This document shows positions 6,790 to 15,236 of a DNA stretch of 36,997 nucleotides, piece after piece. The notes below the pieces were generated by a model, which was not told the origin of the DNA, did not search any database, and saw only the letters and a list, made by a program, of their open reading frames with translations. Position numbers and translations under genes: made by a program. Source of the stretch: Polyangia bacterium (GTDB lineage: Bacteria; Myxococcota_A; Polyangia; Polyangiales; Sandaracinaceae); the NCBI GenBank assembly GCA_030426845.1, contig JAUHXR010000054.1, positions 1 through 36,997 of the forward strand, in the 5' to 3' direction. Each line of letters starts with the position of its first letter. The stretch's first letter is position 1.

Positions 6790-8178
6790 CTAGGCGTGCC
6801 GGAGGTGAAATGACTTGGGCCTCGTGAGCTGCTCGTACCCGAGCCTCGACAGCGTGCAGCCACGGCCCGAGTCCTTCACCCCCACCCACGCCAGGTCAGG
6901 GTCGAGGTAGTCGCACCGGTTCATGAAGACGGTGCCCGTCTCGACGCGGTGGCCGATGCGCGCCGCGCGCTCGAGGTCTGGCGTGTAGATCGCGGCGGTG
7001 AGGCCGTAGCGGCTGTCGTTCATGAGCGCGACCGCCGCGTCGTCGTCGTCGACCGGCATGATCCCGACCACCGGGCCGAAGGACTCCTCGCGCATCACGT
7101 CCATCGTGTGATCGACGTCGATCAAGATCTGCGGGGCGAGGTATGGGGCGCCGCGCTCCTGGGCCGCGGGGAAGCGTGCCGGATCGATGAGCGCGCGGGC
7201 GCCCGCCGCCACCGCCGCGTCGATCTGGCGCTGGACGTAGCCCGCGGCCGAGGCGCGGACGACGGGCCCGAGGGTGGTCGCGGCGTCGGTCGGATCGCCG
7301 AGCCGGTAGCTCTCCACGAGGGACACCGCCTTGTCGACGAACGGCTGAAACAGGGCGCGCGCGACGTAGATCCGCTCGATGCCGCAGCAGCTCTGCCCCG
7401 CGTTGAAGAACGCGCCGTCGATCAGGCCCTCCGCCGCCGCCTCCGGGTCCGCGTCGTCGCAGACGTAACCCGGATCCTTACCGCCGAGCTCGAGGCCGAA
7501 GCCGAGGAAGCGCGAGGCGCCCGCCTCGTGCACCGCCCGGCCGCCCTCGACGCTGCCGGTGAACGCGACGAAGTCGACCCGCGGGTCGGCGACCGCCCGC
7601 CCGACGTCGTCGTGGCTGAGGTGGAGGAACGCGAAGAGGCGCGGGTCGAGGCCGGCCGCGTGGGCGTGCTCCACCATGCGCTCGGCCACGAGCGGCGTCT
7701 GGCCGGAGTGCTTGAGGATCACCGCGTTGCCCGCCATCAGCGCCGGCACCACGGCGTTCACCGCGGTGAGCCAGGGGTAGTTCCACGGCGCGAGGACGAG
7801 CACGACGCCGAGCGGCTCGCGGCGAATGTAGCGCGTGAAGCCCGCCTTCTCCGGCACCGCCTGATCGCCGAGCGCCTCGAGCCCGAGCTCGATCATCCGG
7901 CGGCCGCGCTCCTCGAAGCCCCGGACCTCGCCGGGCGAGTGCGCGATCGGCCGGCCCATCTGCCAGGTGAGCTCCTCGGCGATGCGGTCCTTGTCGTCGA
8001 CCACGCGGTCGACGAAGGCGCGCAGGAGCGTCGCCCGATCCTCGAGCGAGGTCGCGCGCCAGGCGCCTTGCGCATCCCGAGCCGCGTCGAGCGCGCGGCC
8101 GAGATCTTCGAGGGAGGCGAGCGGCCGCTCCACGTACACGCGGCCGTCGACGGGAGAGAGGGTCTTCTGCGTGGTCAT
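6790..8178 (-). CDS. NAD(P)-dependent aldehyde dehydrogenase
   Basis: A 462-residue ALDH-superfamily enzyme that oxidises an aldehyde to a carboxylate. Hallmarks: PWNYP with the oxyanion-hole Asn133, the cofactor-loop FTGSVEGG, the general base Glu230 in LELGG, and the catalytic Cys264 in GQSCCGIERI. The ATG at 8178-8176 gives a normal family N-terminus and length; the 91-codon upstream extension is antisense to the transporter gene and is rejected. It lies 41 bases downstream of an MFS transporter on the same strand, so the two are probably co-transcribed for uptake and oxidation of some substrate. The substrate cannot be read from the sequence. No obvious functional link to the surrounding T6SS. 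Confidence 0.95.
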   Translation of the reverse strand: MTTQKTLSPVDGRVYVERPLASLEDLGRALDAARDAQGAWRATSLEDRATLLRAFVDRVVDDKDRIAEELTWQMGRPIAHSPGEVRGFEERGRRMIELGLEALGDQAVPEKAGFTRYIRREPLGVVLVLAPWNYPWLTAVNAVVPALMAGNAVILKHSGQTPLVAERMVEHAHAAGLDPRLFAFLHLSHDDVGRAVADPRVDFVAFTGSVEGGRAVHEAGASRFLGFGLELGGKDPGYVCDDADPEAAAEGLIDGAFFNAGQSCCGIERIYVARALFQPFVDKAVSLVESYRLGDPTDAATTLGPVVRASAAGYVQRQIDAAVAAGARALIDPARFPAAQERGAPYLAPQILIDVDHTMDVMREESFGPVVGIMPVDDDDAAVALMNDSRYGLTAAIYTPDLERAARIGHRVETGTVFMNRCDYLDPDLAWVGVKDSGRGCTLSRLGYEQLTRPKSFHLRHA

Positions 8179-8219
8179 CGGTGAGCCTCGGTTCTCGCGA
8201 CCGACGGTCGCGGTGGCGT

Positions 8220-9527
8220 TCAGAACTCGGTGGACGCGGGCGGGTCGTCGGGGCTCGGGCCGAGCGCGGCCGTCTCCTCGAGAGAGCGACCGGAGGTCTC
8301 GGGCAGCCAGAGCAGGATGAGGAGCATGGCCGCGACCGGGCCGATCGCGGTGACGGCGACGGCGGGTCCGTAGCCGAAGCTCGTCGCGGCGAAGCCCACC
8401 GCCACTGGCGCGAGGACGTAGCCTACGCGCCCGAGGAGGTTGTTGCTCCACGCGAAGGCGTCACCTCGCAGGTGGGTCGGGAAGAGCTCCGAGGTGAACG
8501 CGTTGAGCACCGGGAGCACCGCGCTCGCGCCGAAGATCGCGCCGACCACCGAGACGAATAGGAGCGCGGGGTGGTGGGCGGTGTAGCAGCCGACGCAGCT
8601 CGCTGCCGTCACGAGGAACACGAGCACCGCGCTCTTCTTTCGACCGAGGGTGTCGAGCAGGAAGCCGACCCCGAACACGAGCGGCATCGCCAGCACCGCC
8701 CCACCCACGATGTAGCCGCCCACCTCGCCCTCGCTCAGCAGCAGGCTGGAGACGGGGTTCTCGATGGGGCCGAGGGTCTTGGGCGGCTGGACGATCGCGT
8801 AGGCCTTCCAGAACGTCACCGCGGTCTGCGAGCACAGGTAGGTCAGCAGCCAGATCGCCGCGAGCTGGAGGACCCGCGTCCGGTAGGGTGTGCTCCAGAT
8901 CCGGAACATCGGCGGCGGCTCGGGCGCCTTCTCGATGCTCTCGAAGCGCTTGCTCTCCTTGAGGCCACGACGCGCGAAGGCGAGGAGGACCAGGGGAACG
9001 GTGCCGACGAAGTAGACCGTGCGCCATCCGGTCGGCGCCTGGACGAGGATCGGCACCAGCCCCGCGCAGACCACCGCGCCGAGGCTCGAGAAGGCCTGGA
9101 TGAGGCCGATCATCAGGCCGCGCCGGTGCTTGGGGAACTCCTCGGCCGCGTAGACCATGCTGATCGCCCACTCCCCGATGAGGAAGATGCGGGCGACGAG
9201 CTGGCAGGCGGCGAAGAACCACAGGTTCGGCGCCAGGGCGCTGATGAACGAGAAGACGGTGTAGCCCGCGATCGTGATCGTCAGCACGCGCTTGCGGCCC
9301 CAGCGGTCGGCCTTGCGGACGAGGAAGTAGGCGAGGATCGTCCCGACGTTGGTCAGCCCGACCGCGATCCCGCCGAGGTCCTCGTCCACGCCGAAGGCGG
9401 TCTGGATGTTCGGCAGGAGCTGGCTCAGCGCGATGTGATCGTAGCCCTCGAAGAAGGTGGCCACCCCGAGGAAGCCGAACAGCTTCCAGTGGTAGGGGGT
9501 GAGCTTCTCGGGTTCGGCGGACGCCAC
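8220..9527 (-). CDS. MFS transporter (sugar/metabolite:H+ symporter type)
   Basis: A 435-residue inner-membrane permease of the major facilitator superfamily, with about 12 hydrophobic helices. Family signatures: the helix 1 segment FFEGYDHIALSQLLP, the loop 2-3 motif DRWGRKRVL, a second copy LDTLGRKKSAV after the central loop, and FPTHLRGDAFAWSNN resembling the helix 10-11 FPTxxRG motif of AAHS- and sugar-porter-type members. The start is GTG 9527, with a GAGG a few bases upstream. The C-terminal tail (LPETSGRSLEE) is also typical. It precedes the aldehyde dehydrogenase gene and likely forms an operon with it. Substrate unknown; an aromatic or organic acid is plausible from the motif style. 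Confidence 0.93.
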   Translation of the reverse strand: MASAEPEKLTPYHWKLFGFLGVATFFEGYDHIALSQLLPNIQTAFGVDEDLGGIAVGLTNVGTILAYFLVRKADRWGRKRVLTITIAGYTVFSFISALAPNLWFFAACQLVARIFLIGEWAISMVYAAEEFPKHRRGLMIGLIQAFSSLGAVVCAGLVPILVQAPTGWRTVYFVGTVPLVLLAFARRGLKESKRFESIEKAPEPPPMFRIWSTPYRTRVLQLAAIWLLTYLCSQTAVTFWKAYAIVQPPKTLGPIENPVSSLLLSEGEVGGYIVGGAVLAMPLVFGVGFLLDTLGRKKSAVLVFLVTAASCVGCYTAHHPALLFVSVVGAIFGASAVLPVLNAFTSELFPTHLRGDAFAWSNNLLGRVGYVLAPVAVGFAATSFGYGPAVAVTAIGPVAAMLLILLWLPETSGRSLEETAALGPSPDDPPASTEF

Positions 9528-9545
9528 GCGGCCTCGAAACTAGCA

Positions 9546-9575
9546 GAGCCGGCGCACCGTTTGGTACGCCGGCTC
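9546..9575 (-). terminator. GC hairpin downstream of tssC
   Basis: GAGCCGGCG (9546-9554) pairs exactly with CGCCGGCTC (9567-9575); after a C/A mismatch the inner ACC/GGT adds three more pairs around a GTTT loop. It lies 31 bases after the tssC stop and before the MFS gene start, on the strand transcribed through both. There is no clear U tract. It may end or attenuate the tagF-tssA-tssB-tssC transcript before the transporter operon. Confidence 0.55.
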
Positions 9576-9606
9576 CGTCAGGGGAGCGCTTTCTTGCGCG
9601 CGCGGG

Positions 9607-11088
9607 CTACTGCTTGTCGAGCTTGCCGACGAGGCTGAGCGTGAAGCTCGCGCCCATGTACTTGAAGTGGGGGCGAACCTTGAGGCCGCAGCGGTACCAG
9701 CCGGGCTGGCCCTCGACGTCCTCGACGACCACCTGCGCAGCGCGCAGCGGCTTGCGCGAGCGCACCGCGGGGGCCGGGTTCTCCATGTCCACCACGTACT
9801 GACTGATCCACGTGTTCAGCTCGCGCTCGAGATCGGAGCGCTCCTTCCACGTCCCGATCTGCTCCCGCTGCATGACCTTCAGGTAATGCGAGAGGCGCGT
9901 GATGATGAACATGTAGGGGAGCTGAGTGCCGAGGCGGTAGTTCGTCTCGGCCGCCTTGCCCTCGGGCGTGTTGGCGAAGATCTTCGGCTTCTGGGCGCTG
10001 TTCGCGCTGAAGAACGCCGCGTTGTCGGAGTCCTTGCGGAACGTAAGGCCGATGAAGCCCTGCTCGCTCATCTCGTACTCGCGACGCTCGGTGAGCTGCA
10101 CCTCGGTCGGGCACTTGGTCTGGATCTCGCCCATCGCCTCGTACTGATGGAGCGGCAGGTTCTCCACCGCGCCGCCCGCCTGCGGGCCGATGATGTTCGG
10201 GCACCAGCGGTACTTGGCGAAGGAGTCAGCCACCCGGGTCGCGAGCGCGATCGCGGTGTGACCCCAGAGGTAGGAGTCGTGCTGCCCGATCACGTCCTCC
10301 TGGAAGTTGAACGACTTCACGGGGACGGTGTCGGGGCCGTAGGGCAGGCGCAGGAGGAAGCGCGGCGAGCACATCCCCACGTAGCGGCTGTCCTCGCTCT
10401 CGCGGAACGAGTGCCAGCGCGCGTACTGCGGACCCTCGAAGAGGCTCTGCAGGTCCTTGAGCTTCGGCAGCTCCTGGTACGAGTCGCAGCCGAACATCTG
10501 CGGCGAGCTGTTCGTGAGGAACGGCGCATGGGACATCGCGGAGACGCTCGCGATGTTCTGCATGAGCTGCATGTCCTGCGGGCCCGGGCCGAACTCGTAG
10601 TTGCCGACGAGGAGGCCGAACGGCTTGCCGCCGAAGGTGCCGTACTCGTTGGAGTACACGTGTCGGTAGAGACCGGACTTGACGATCTCGGGGCTGTCCT
10701 CGAAGTCCTCGAGGAGCTGCTCCTTGCTGATGTTGAGGAGCGAGACGCGGATGTTCTCGCGGAAGTTCACGTTGTCGATGAGGTACTTGAGACCCCGCCA
10801 CGTGGACTCGAGCCGCTGGAACTCTTTGTGGTGGAGGATCGCGTTGATCTGCGCGCTCATGCGCTGATCGATCTCCGCGATCATCGCGTCGACGACCGCC
10901 TTGTCGACGCGCTCGCCCTTGCGTGAGGGGGCGAGCATCTCCGTGACGAACGCCTGGATGCCGCGTCGCGCGACGTCGTAGGTCTCGTCCTCGGGCTTGA
11001 TCTTCGCCTCGGCGAGCATGCTCTCGAGCAGGGAGGCGTCCTCGGCGACCGCCTCCGCTCCTGCTTGTTGCGCTTCTTCTTCAGCCAT
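9607..11088 (-). CDS. tssC: T6SS contractile sheath large subunit TssC (VipB)
   Basis: At 493 residues it matches the usual TssC length. Recognisable segments: EFQRLESTWRGLKYLI, NISKEQLLEDFEDSPEIVKSG, FGLLVGNYEF, APFLTNSSPQMFG, the SPRFLLRLPYG block, and the conserved C-terminal half with NYRLGTQLPYMFIITRL. TssC co-assembles with TssB into the cytoplasmic sheath whose contraction drives the Hcp tube outward. tssB lies 40 bases upstream in the same direction, the normal tssB-tssC arrangement. The residues ahead of the conserved core form an Ala/Glu-rich tail. A hairpin follows the gene. Confidence 0.98.
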   Translation of the reverse strand: MAEEEAQQAGAEAVAEDASLLESMLAEAKIKPEDETYDVARRGIQAFVTEMLAPSRKGERVDKAVVDAMIAEIDQRMSAQINAILHHKEFQRLESTWRGLKYLIDNVNFRENIRVSLLNISKEQLLEDFEDSPEIVKSGLYRHVYSNEYGTFGGKPFGLLVGNYEFGPGPQDMQLMQNIASVSAMSHAPFLTNSSPQMFGCDSYQELPKLKDLQSLFEGPQYARWHSFRESEDSRYVGMCSPRFLLRLPYGPDTVPVKSFNFQEDVIGQHDSYLWGHTAIALATRVADSFAKYRWCPNIIGPQAGGAVENLPLHQYEAMGEIQTKCPTEVQLTERREYEMSEQGFIGLTFRKDSDNAAFFSANSAQKPKIFANTPEGKAAETNYRLGTQLPYMFIITRLSHYLKVMQREQIGTWKERSDLERELNTWISQYVVDMENPAPAVRSRKPLRAAQVVVEDVEGQPGWYRCGLKVRPHFKYMGASFTLSLVGKLDKQ

Positions 11089-11128
11089 CGTGATCTATCC
11101 CTCGTTCGCTGTTGAGCCGCCGAGCGGT

Positions 11129-11629
11129 CTACTCGTCCCCGCCCTCGTCGCCCATCCCGAGCTCGCCCATGAGGCGCTCGCGGGCGGCGTCGTCACCGAG
11201 CAGGCCCTGGATCTTCTTCCGGAACTTGGGGATGTTGCCCAGCGGCCCCTTGAGCGCGGTGAGCGCGTTGCGGAGCTGCATGAGCTGACGCAGCTCCGGC
11301 ACCTGCTCCGCGATGCCCTCTGGCGAGAAGTCCTTGAGCGTGTCGAACTTCAGGCTGACGGCCATCTCGTTGCCCGAGTCGCCCGAGAGCCGATCGTCGA
11401 CGTTGATGTCGAGGGAGAGCTTCTGCTCCGCCATCACCTCGGCGAAATTGTCCTTGTCGATGTTGATCGGCTTGCGCTCTTCGAGGGGCGTGTCGTCCGG
11501 CTTCCCGGTGTAGTCGCCCATCATCATGATGCGGAGCGGGAGCTCGACCTCTTCCTGCTGGTCGCCCGTCGCCGGCTTGTAGGTGATGTTCACGCGCTCC
11601 TTCGGCGCGACGGAACCCTCTTTGCCCAT
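11129..11629 (-). CDS. tssB: T6SS contractile sheath small subunit TssB (VipA)
   Basis: A 166-residue TssB. Diagnostic features: RVNITYKPATGD near the N-terminus, the ELPLRIMMMGDYTGKPDDTP block followed by RKPINIDKDNFAEVM, LKFDTLKDFSPEGIAEQVPE, and the C-terminal helix LRNALTALKGPLGNIPKFRK that interlocks with TssC and carries the ClpV-accessible region. The upstream GAGG lies next to the ATG. The 117-base gap to the upstream tssA stop is the largest in this operon and contains an imperfect palindrome at 11689-11700, so tssB-tssC may also have their own promoter. Confidence 0.98.
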   Translation of the reverse strand: MGKEGSVAPKERVNITYKPATGDQQEEVELPLRIMMMGDYTGKPDDTPLEERKPINIDKDNFAEVMAEQKLSLDINVDDRLSGDSGNEMAVSLKFDTLKDFSPEGIAEQVPELRQLMQLRNALTALKGPLGNIPKFRKKIQGLLGDDAARERLMGELGMGDEGGDE

Positions 11630-11688
11630 CCTCGTTCTCCAGTACGCGGAATCGTCGATGCCCCGCTCTACGGCGGTATCGCAGTCTG

Positions 11689-11705
11689 CCCAATATCGGG
11701 TTGGG
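11689..11705 (-). promoter_or_regulatory. candidate operator upstream of tssB
   Basis: CCCAATATCGGG (11689-11700) is a palindrome with one mismatched pair, and CCCAA (11689-11693) also pairs with TTGGG (11701-11705). It lies 60-76 bases upstream of the tssB start. ATATCGGGT from this element recurs in the hcp leader at 27575-27583. In such GC-rich DNA an AT-centred palindrome stands out, but no regulator is identified and chance cannot be excluded. Confidence 0.3.
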
Positions 11706-11746
11706 AAGGAACCCCTAGTTTTGCGGGGTCAGAGGCGTCCGGCGGC

Positions 11747-14047
11747 TCAGAGCGCGGTCTTGGACGCGGCCAGCGGATCGACCCGGCACAGCCGCCGGAA
11801 GACGGCCTGCGCGCGCTCCGGCGAGGCGCTCTCTTTCTTGAGCTGCTTCAGGCACGCGAGGTGACCTCGGTAGCAGCTCGCGGCGAGCTCCGGCTCCCAG
11901 CGTTCGAGGGCGACCGCGTCGATCTCGGCCTCGAGGCCCTCGTAGATCCCGTCGGCCGCGGCCGCGGTCGCGCCGCTCGAGAGCGCCTGCGCCATCGCGA
12001 GCCGAGCCCGGAACCGCGCGCGCCCGCTCCGCCCCGTCCCCGCGAGCTCGTCGAGCAACGCGAGCGCGTCGTCGAGCTTCCCGCTGGCCGCGAGCGAGCG
12101 CGCCTCCGAGAGGACCGAGGCGCCCTCTCCGTCCTCGCCGCCGCCGCCGCCGCCGCTCGGGATCACCTCCTGGCGGACCCACTCCTTGGTGAGGTCGCCC
12201 GCGAAGGGCATCCCGCCCGCGAAGGTCATCTCGAGCGTCTCGGGGAAGCGCAAGACCCAGTACGCGGTGCCCGCGATCGCCGCCGCCCGCGCCTCCTGGA
12301 ACTCCTTGCCCAGGTTGCCGAGCGCGAGCGCGGTGTACCGGTGCAGGTCGAACCAGAACGGCTTGGTCGCGAGCGCGGCCTCGGCCGCGATCACCAGGGG
12401 CTCCCACCGCTCGTTCTCGAGGTGCCCGGTGATCGCGCGGAGCGCCGGGTCGGGGGGCGGAGGCACCCGCGTCTCGACGCCCGCGTTGATCACCGGCGGC
12501 CGCGCGCCCAGCCCGAGCCCGAGGCGCACGAAGACGTAGGAGTGGGGATCGGCGAGGGTCGCGTCTCGCAGATCGCGCGCCGCCTTGCCGAGGGTGTGGG
12601 ACAGCTCGCGCGTGAACTTGGTGACCTCCTGCGGGTCCGCGAGCTGCGCGCTGACCCCGCCGAGCGAGACCGACGCCGCGGCCGCGGGAGGAGCCGCGGC
12701 GGCGCGGGGCGCGGGGGCGGGGGCCGCGGCTGCGGCCGGCTTGGGGGGCTCCGGCGCCTTGGGCGCGGGGAGCGACATCTTCAGCCGCTGCAGGTTGTCC
12801 GAGAGCGAGCGCGTGCTCGGCGCGGCGTCCTCGAACTTGTCGCGCACGACGTCGGTGAAGCGCTTCACCGCCACCTCGAGCCGCTCGATCGCAGGGCCGT
12901 CCTCGGCGCGCAGGGCGAGCTCGGGGAGCGGCGCCTCGAGCCGATCGATCAGCCAGCTCAGCGCGTTCGCTCGCCCGCGGAGTCGGCGGGCCGGCGGGTA
13001 GCAGTCGTCCCAGAAGCGCTCGCAGATCTGCGTGATCACCTCGAGGCCGACCGCGAGCCCTTCGAGCTGACGGAGCTCCCAGCCCGCGAAGGCGAGGTAG
13101 GCGGCGATCAGCAGGTCCTTGGACTTCTCGCGGAGCAGCGAGGTCGCGCGGCGCTCCACGTCCTCCCAGTCGACGCTCCCACCGGTCGGCGAGTCGAGGC
13201 CGATGATGTCGTTGCGGAGGCTCTCGTGGTTCGGCTCGTACTTGGCGTCGATCCCGGCCGGCGCCTCGCCGGGGATCGGCTGGACGAGCGGCGCGACCCG
13301 CTCGTCGAGCCAGGCGCGCGGGTCGTCGCCCTTGGGCGCGGCCTGAGCCGCGGGAGGGGCCGCGGCGGGAGGAGCCGCGGCGGGAGGAGCCGCGGCGGGA
13401 GCGGGCGCCGGATCGGTCGCTCCGGCGGGCGCGGCGGGGGGCGGCGTCGTGTCGGAAGCCGGAGCGGGCGCGGCGTCACCGGCGCGCTCGGGGAGCGTGA
13501 GCCGCATGCGCTCGAGCGCGTCCGCGACCGGGCGCAGGGCCGGGGCCTGGTCCTCGAAGCGCTCGGCCACCACCGCGCGCAGACGCTTCACCGCGGCGTC
13601 GAGCGCGTCGACCCCGTCGTGGTCGGTCGCGCCGATGGGGCGGTCCGGCAGGACGGTCTCGAGCCGATTCGCGAGCCAGTCGACCGCGTTCACCCGCGCG
13701 CGCACCCGACGGGCCGGCGGGTACATGCCGTCCCAGTAGCGGTCCATCGACTCGGCGAGGAGGAAGATCCCCGCGGCCAGCCCCACCAGGCCCTCGGTCT
13801 CGTAGAGCGCGTACGCGAGGTAGGACTCGATGAGCAGGTCCTTGCACTTGCTCGCAGTGACCTCGCCGCCCTCGGCGACGATCTTCTCCCAGTCCGGCAG
13901 GCCGCTCGCGGGATCCTCGAGCTTCGCCGCCTCGGCGCGCACCGACTCGTGCATCGGGTCGTAGCGGGCGTCCTCGCCGACGGGGTTCGCCTCCGAGATG
14001 GGCGCGAGCCAGGCCTCGATGCGCGCGCGTGCCGCTGCCTCGGTCAT
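11747..14047 (-). CDS. tssA: T6SS TssA-like baseplate/cap protein with duplicated ImpA_N module
   Basis: A 766-residue TssA homologue, longer than the usual 350-550. Two related ImpA_N modules are visible. Residues 10-188 contain GEDARYDPMHES, CKDLLIESYLAYAL and YPPARRVRARVNAVDWLANR; residues 243-426 contain GIDAKYEPNHES, SKDLLIAAYLAFAG and YPPARRLRGRANALSWLIDR. A Pro/Ala linker (190-240) separates them and another (428-460) follows. The C-terminal 300 residues resemble the helical VasJ-type TssA end. TssA proteins recruit the baseplate and guide or cap tail-tube/sheath growth. The ATG at 14047 is 21 bases after the tagF stop, consistent with an operon. The duplicated N-module is unusual; see findings. 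Confidence 0.93.
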   Translation of the reverse strand: MTEAAARARIEAWLAPISEANPVGEDARYDPMHESVRAEAAKLEDPASGLPDWEKIVAEGGEVTASKCKDLLIESYLAYALYETEGLVGLAAGIFLLAESMDRYWDGMYPPARRVRARVNAVDWLANRLETVLPDRPIGATDHDGVDALDAAVKRLRAVVAERFEDQAPALRPVADALERMRLTLPERAGDAAPAPASDTTPPPAAPAGATDPAPAPAAAPPAAAPPAAAPPAAQAAPKGDDPRAWLDERVAPLVQPIPGEAPAGIDAKYEPNHESLRNDIIGLDSPTGGSVDWEDVERRATSLLREKSKDLLIAAYLAFAGWELRQLEGLAVGLEVITQICERFWDDCYPPARRLRGRANALSWLIDRLEAPLPELALRAEDGPAIERLEVAVKRFTDVVRDKFEDAAPSTRSLSDNLQRLKMSLPAPKAPEPPKPAAAAAPAPAPRAAAAPPAAAASVSLGGVSAQLADPQEVTKFTRELSHTLGKAARDLRDATLADPHSYVFVRLGLGLGARPPVINAGVETRVPPPPDPALRAITGHLENERWEPLVIAAEAALATKPFWFDLHRYTALALGNLGKEFQEARAAAIAGTAYWVLRFPETLEMTFAGGMPFAGDLTKEWVRQEVIPSGGGGGGEDGEGASVLSEARSLAASGKLDDALALLDELAGTGRSGRARFRARLAMAQALSSGATAAAADGIYEGLEAEIDAVALERWEPELAASCYRGHLACLKQLKKESASPERAQAVFRRLCRVDPLAASKTAL
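13347..13403 (-). repeat. 15-bp tandem repeat coding the Ala/Pro linker of TssA
   Basis: Three successive 15-base units of GCCGCGGCGGGAGGA (13359-13373, 13374-13388, 13389-13403, the last ending GCG) follow a shorter related unit at 13347-13358. On the coding strand they give PAAAP-type pentapeptides in the linker between the two ImpA_N modules. The in-frame length means copy number could vary without frameshift. Confidence 0.8.
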
Positions 14048-14068
14048 GGTGCCTCCGCGGGGTTCGGT

Positions 14069-15022
14069 CTACCGAAGGGTGCCGGCCGTGGCGCGCTGCG
14101 CGAGCGTGTCCATCAGCCCGGAGAGCGGGGTGCTCTCGGAGACGTCGGCGAGGGCCGACGCCAGCGCCTCCTTGGCAGCCGTGACCGCCTTCTCCCGCTC
14201 CGTCGTCAGGGGCCACAGGCGCCCATGCTCGAGCTCCGGGTTGCTCAGGAACTGGAGAATGTTGAGCGGCGCGGGCCCGAGCGACAGCAGGAGGCGCGGC
14301 GCCGGGTCCTCCATCCAGAAGTACTGCGGGTGCGCGGGCGGGAAGCCGAAGACCCGCTTGGACAGCTCGAGCCACACGAAGAGATCGACGTCGACCTGCA
14401 CCGGGCAGTCGAGCACCGTCGACGGCTTGCCCGGATCCGACGAGGCCGAGTCCTGACAGGCGGTGAGGAACGTCTGGTAGGCGTAGAAGTGCATGCCGTC
14501 TTCACCGTCGAAGACGCGCTGGTGCACCTCGGCGGTGAGAGGATGGGCGAGCGCCTTGCGGGTGAGGTCCTCGGCGTGCGCCTGCTCGGGCTGTCCCGGC
14601 GCGGGGAGCGATCCGAGCGCGCTGCGCAGCGCGTCCCACTCCATCCCCGGCCGCTCGGGCGTGGACTGCGCGCCCTGCCCGAGGCTCGCCGCGGCGTCGA
14701 GGAACCGCGAGAACGCCATGGGCAACGCGCTGAAGCGCTGCGGCAGCGTGGCGGAGTCGGTGAGCGCGAAGAACACGATCGGGAACTTGCGCCCGACCTT
14801 GTCCTGACTCGGCACCATCACCGCGACGACCGTCTTCGCCGAGCCCGGCGGCGTGAACACGACGCGCACGGGGTGAGCCGGCATGTCGCCGCCCGCCCCG
14901 CGCAGGGCGTCGTTCGACTCGTTCACCCATTGCTCGAAGCTTCGGGCAGCGTCGTCCACCACGTTGTGGCGGACGAAGTCGCCCTTGGCGGGGATCTTTC
15001 CGAACAGCCCGAGCTCCGACAT
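14069..15022 (-). CDS. tagF: T6SS-associated protein TagF (ImpM family)
   Basis: A 317-residue protein beginning MSELGLFGKIPAKGDFVRHN, the classic TagF/ImpM N-terminus (G-x-GKxPxxGDF). The ATG at 15022 is chosen because this motif starts there and a GGAGAG lies just upstream; the longer frame adds 35 unrelated residues. Later segments include FEQWVNESNDAL, PVRVVFTPPGSAKT, GRKFPIVFFALTD and PAHPQYFWMED. In Pseudomonas and Agrobacterium, TagF is a post-translational repressor that acts through the FHA protein, independently of or alongside the PpkA/PppA kinase cycle. Here it heads the tagF-tssA-tssB-tssC operon, and both an FHA protein (34577-36010) and kinase/phosphatase genes are present, fitting that model. 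The length exceeds the short N-terminal domain, so extra C-terminal function is possible. Confidence 0.95.
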   Translation of the reverse strand: MSELGLFGKIPAKGDFVRHNVVDDAARSFEQWVNESNDALRGAGGDMPAHPVRVVFTPPGSAKTVVAVMVPSQDKVGRKFPIVFFALTDSATLPQRFSALPMAFSRFLDAAASLGQGAQSTPERPGMEWDALRSALGSLPAPGQPEQAHAEDLTRKALAHPLTAEVHQRVFDGEDGMHFYAYQTFLTACQDSASSDPGKPSTVLDCPVQVDVDLFVWLELSKRVFGFPPAHPQYFWMEDPAPRLLLSLGPAPLNILQFLSNPELEHGRLWPLTTEREKAVTAAKEALASALADVSESTPLSGLMDTLAQRATAGTLR

Positions 15023-15208
15023 CGACTCTCCCGGTGGAGGCGCCCGCGATGGAACCCCAAAAAGGGTCGGCAGGTCAATCGCGCGTGCCATCGACCTTCG
15101 ATACAGCCCCTCTTTGCCCCATCCCATGGACAGGCAGACCCCGGACCTGGCAGCCTCGCCTGCCCCGTTGGGGCGATGGACATCGGATCACGACCGACAC
15201 GCGCGCCC

Positions 15209-15236
15209 TTGCAAGAATCCCCTATTCGTGTACTTT
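15209..15236 (+). promoter_or_regulatory. weak promoter-like sequence before the kinase-receiver gene
   Basis: TTGCAA (15209-15214) and TACTTT (15231-15236) are spaced 16 bases apart in the most AT-rich part of the 15023-15244 divergent gap. The -10 match is poor and lies only eight bases before the ATG, so any transcript would be nearly leaderless. No convincing sigma-54 element was found for tagF on the other strand; a TGGCAC-like sequence there has the wrong spacing. Confidence 0.25.

Noticed and set aside
3294-6863. 1189-codon minus-strand frame antisense to the kinase and MORN-repeat genes
   Set aside because: Arg/Glu/Ala-biased shadow; the plus-strand genes have motifs and ribosome-binding sites.
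11711-11729. ACCCC/GGGGT hairpin after the tssA stop as a terminator
   Set aside because: Only five pairs with a nine-base loop and no T tract; too weak to call.
15070-15110. Sigma-54-like TGGCAC sequence upstream of tagF on the minus strand
   Set aside because: The spacing to the following TTGA is one base too long and the GC of the -12 element is missing.
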